Source of the DNA: SAR202 cluster bacterium AG-426-M11
Lineage (GTDB): Bacteria > Chloroflexota > Dehalococcoidia > Lucifugimonadales > UBA826
DNA: 34,681 nucleotides
Reading direction: 5' to 3'
NCBI GenBank assembly: GCA_003213095.1
Contig: QCNV01000013.1
Span: forward strand, 1 to 34,681
The number at the start of each line of letters is the position of its first letter. Within the stretch, counting starts at the first letter, position 1. Both the position numbers and the translations under genes were made by a program. The notes under the pieces are model-generated. The model was not told the DNA's origin and ran no database searches. It was given only the letters and a program-made list of their open reading frames with translations. Of the stretch, positions 33,946 to 34,681 are shown in pieces.

Positions 33946-34369
33946 CTTCTCTTTCTTGGTCTCTAGTTTTAATTAAATTTCTTTTGTCGTAATTTTTTCT
34001 ACCCTTTCCTATTCCTATTAGTACTTTTGCGTAATGCCCCGCTATATACATTTTTAATGGCACTAATGTTGATCCGTTTTGTTCTGATGCTGAAATGAAT
34101 TTTTTTAATTCTTTTCTGTGTAGTAAAAGTTTTCTACTTCTCATTGGGTCCGTTGGATTTGATGCAAATGGGTACGGCGCTATATGCATATTGTGTAGCC
34201 ATAATTCGCCTTTTATCGGATAAGCGTATGAGCCTGTTAGGTTTGCTCTGTTTTCTCTGATGGATTTTATTTCCGATGAATTCAATACTAATCCGGCTTC
34301 TATAGTCTCTGATATTTCATAATCAAAATTAGCTTTTTTGTTTGTAATTAGAATTTTATTTTGTTTCAT
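33908..34369 (-). CDS. smpB: SsrA-binding protein SmpB
   Basis: This 153-residue RNA-binding protein works with tmRNA to rescue stalled ribosomes. It shows NKKANFDYEI, GLVLNSSEIKSIRENRANLTGSY, ELWLHNMHI, RSRKLLLHRKELKK and the basic C-terminal KGRKNYDKRNLIKTRDQEREA tail, all typical. I choose the ATG at 34369, which matches the family N-terminus; a TTG five codons upstream overlaps the end of the protease gene. It follows the protease gene on the same strand by 11 bases. Confidence 0.95.
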   Translation of the reverse strand: MKQNKILITNKKANFDYEISETIEAGLVLNSSEIKSIRENRANLTGSYAYPIKGELWLHNMHIAPYPFASNPTDPMRSRKLLLHRKELKKFISASEQNGSTLVPLKMYIAGHYAKVLIGIGKGRKNYDKRNLIKTRDQEREARSALKRKSETS

Positions 34370-34380
34370 ATAAATCACTA

Positions 34381-34681
34381 TCAATTTATTAATGAGTTGA
34401 TGATTTCATATCCCTTATCTAATTGGTCTGCAGCAGCTTGTTGCTCGTCATTTGAAGAAATTACTATGTCTGGTTCTAGTCCTCCTTCTATAGGTCTTTT
34501 ATTTGGTGTGTACCAACGTCCTATAGACATATACAGAGCTCCGCCGTTTGGTAATGGTGCGTACTGGTTTACTGTACCTTTACCGAATGATTTTTCTCCA
34601 TGGTCTTGAAATGCTCCCATTAATATTTCGCTTCCACTAGCACTAAATCTGTCTACTAGTACTACTAGTGGGAGTTCTTTA
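34381..34681 (-). CDS. S41-family C-terminal processing protease (partial)
   Basis: Only the last 99 codons or so are in the window; the frame stays open to the right edge. The readable part has [20 protein letters not shown], in which the first Ser of SASGSE stands at the usual catalytic position, then the FGKGTVNQ loop bearing the general-base lysine, and [20 protein letters not shown]. This is the CtpA/Prc-type serine-lysine protease core; such enzymes trim or degrade exported proteins. The N-terminal signal and PDZ domain would lie outside the window. It probably shares a transcript with smpB. Confidence 0.88.
   Translation of the reverse strand, partial: KELPLVVLVDRFSASGSEILMGAFQDHGEKSFGKGTVNQYAPLPNGGALYMSIGRWYTPNKRPIEGGLEPDIVISSNDEQQAAADQLDKGYEIINSLIN

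Noticed and set aside
1-34681. A selenoprotein gene with in-frame TGA in this window
   Set aside because: Because tRNA-Sec is present I looked for family proteins cut or split at TGA. All recognised redox sites (thioredoxin, TusA, rhodanese, DUF255) carry Cys and none is broken by TGA.

Overview
The window is AT-rich (by eye roughly one third G+C), gene-dense and has very short intergenic gaps. An F420/flavin-type LLM oxidoreductase, a PPOX-fold protein, a GMC oxidoreductase, an amidohydrolase, a coaD gene followed by a DivIVA-like coiled-coil gene, a type-2 IleRS and a tRNA-Sec gene together suggest a streamlined marine Chloroflexota of the SAR202/Dehalococcoidia kind. This is an inference from gene content; no taxonomic marker was compared.

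Layout. 1-5.5 kb: end of a sensor histidine kinase, an LLM oxidoreductase, an MFS transporter, then on the minus strand an amidohydrolase-GMC oxidoreductase pair. 5.5-11.8 kb: a MATE transporter and a sulfur locus. The sulfur locus is a minus-strand operon (TusA, tandem-rhodanese lipoprotein, PPOX-fold protein, ABC ATPase, ABC permease) facing a plus-strand YeeE/TsuA-like sulfur transporter and a TusA-like protein without its cysteine. The leader of the minus operon holds an eight-codon ORF with four consecutive Cys codons (M-N-C-C-C-C-M-R), followed by mutually exclusive antiterminator and terminator hairpins. This looks like a cysteine-responsive transcription attenuator and is the main find of the window.

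11.8-23.2 kb: a class III aminotransferase, tRNA-Cys and tRNA-Leu, ileS, lysS, rsmD-coaD, a coiled-coil gene, a two-gene version of D-glutamate cyclase, tRNA-Pro, a PPK2 kinase and a Nudix hydrolase. 23.2-27.5 kb: a four-gene GldA/GldF/GldG-like ABC operon ending in a DUF4340 gene. 27.6-30.4 kb: cysteine desulfurase, a lipoprotein, thioredoxin, tRNA-Sec four bases after the thioredoxin stop, and an EVE-domain protein. 30.4-34.7 kb: a VOC protein, a small membrane protein, a YyaL/DUF255 thioredoxin-domain protein, tRNA-Arg, a small HTH gene behind a near-consensus promoter with a palindrome between -35 and -10, a small protein with a 63-bp tandem repeat, smpB, and the end of an S41 protease.

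Genes are tightly packed. Several convergent pairs overlap by 3-11 bp at their stops, and four operon junctions share the bases TAATG. There is no gene-free stretch above 300 bases: the longest gaps are the sulfur regulatory region (10063-10275), the tRNA-bearing gap 13182-13509, and 18165-18323 and 33326-33509. I saw no CRISPR array, insertion sequence or rRNA.
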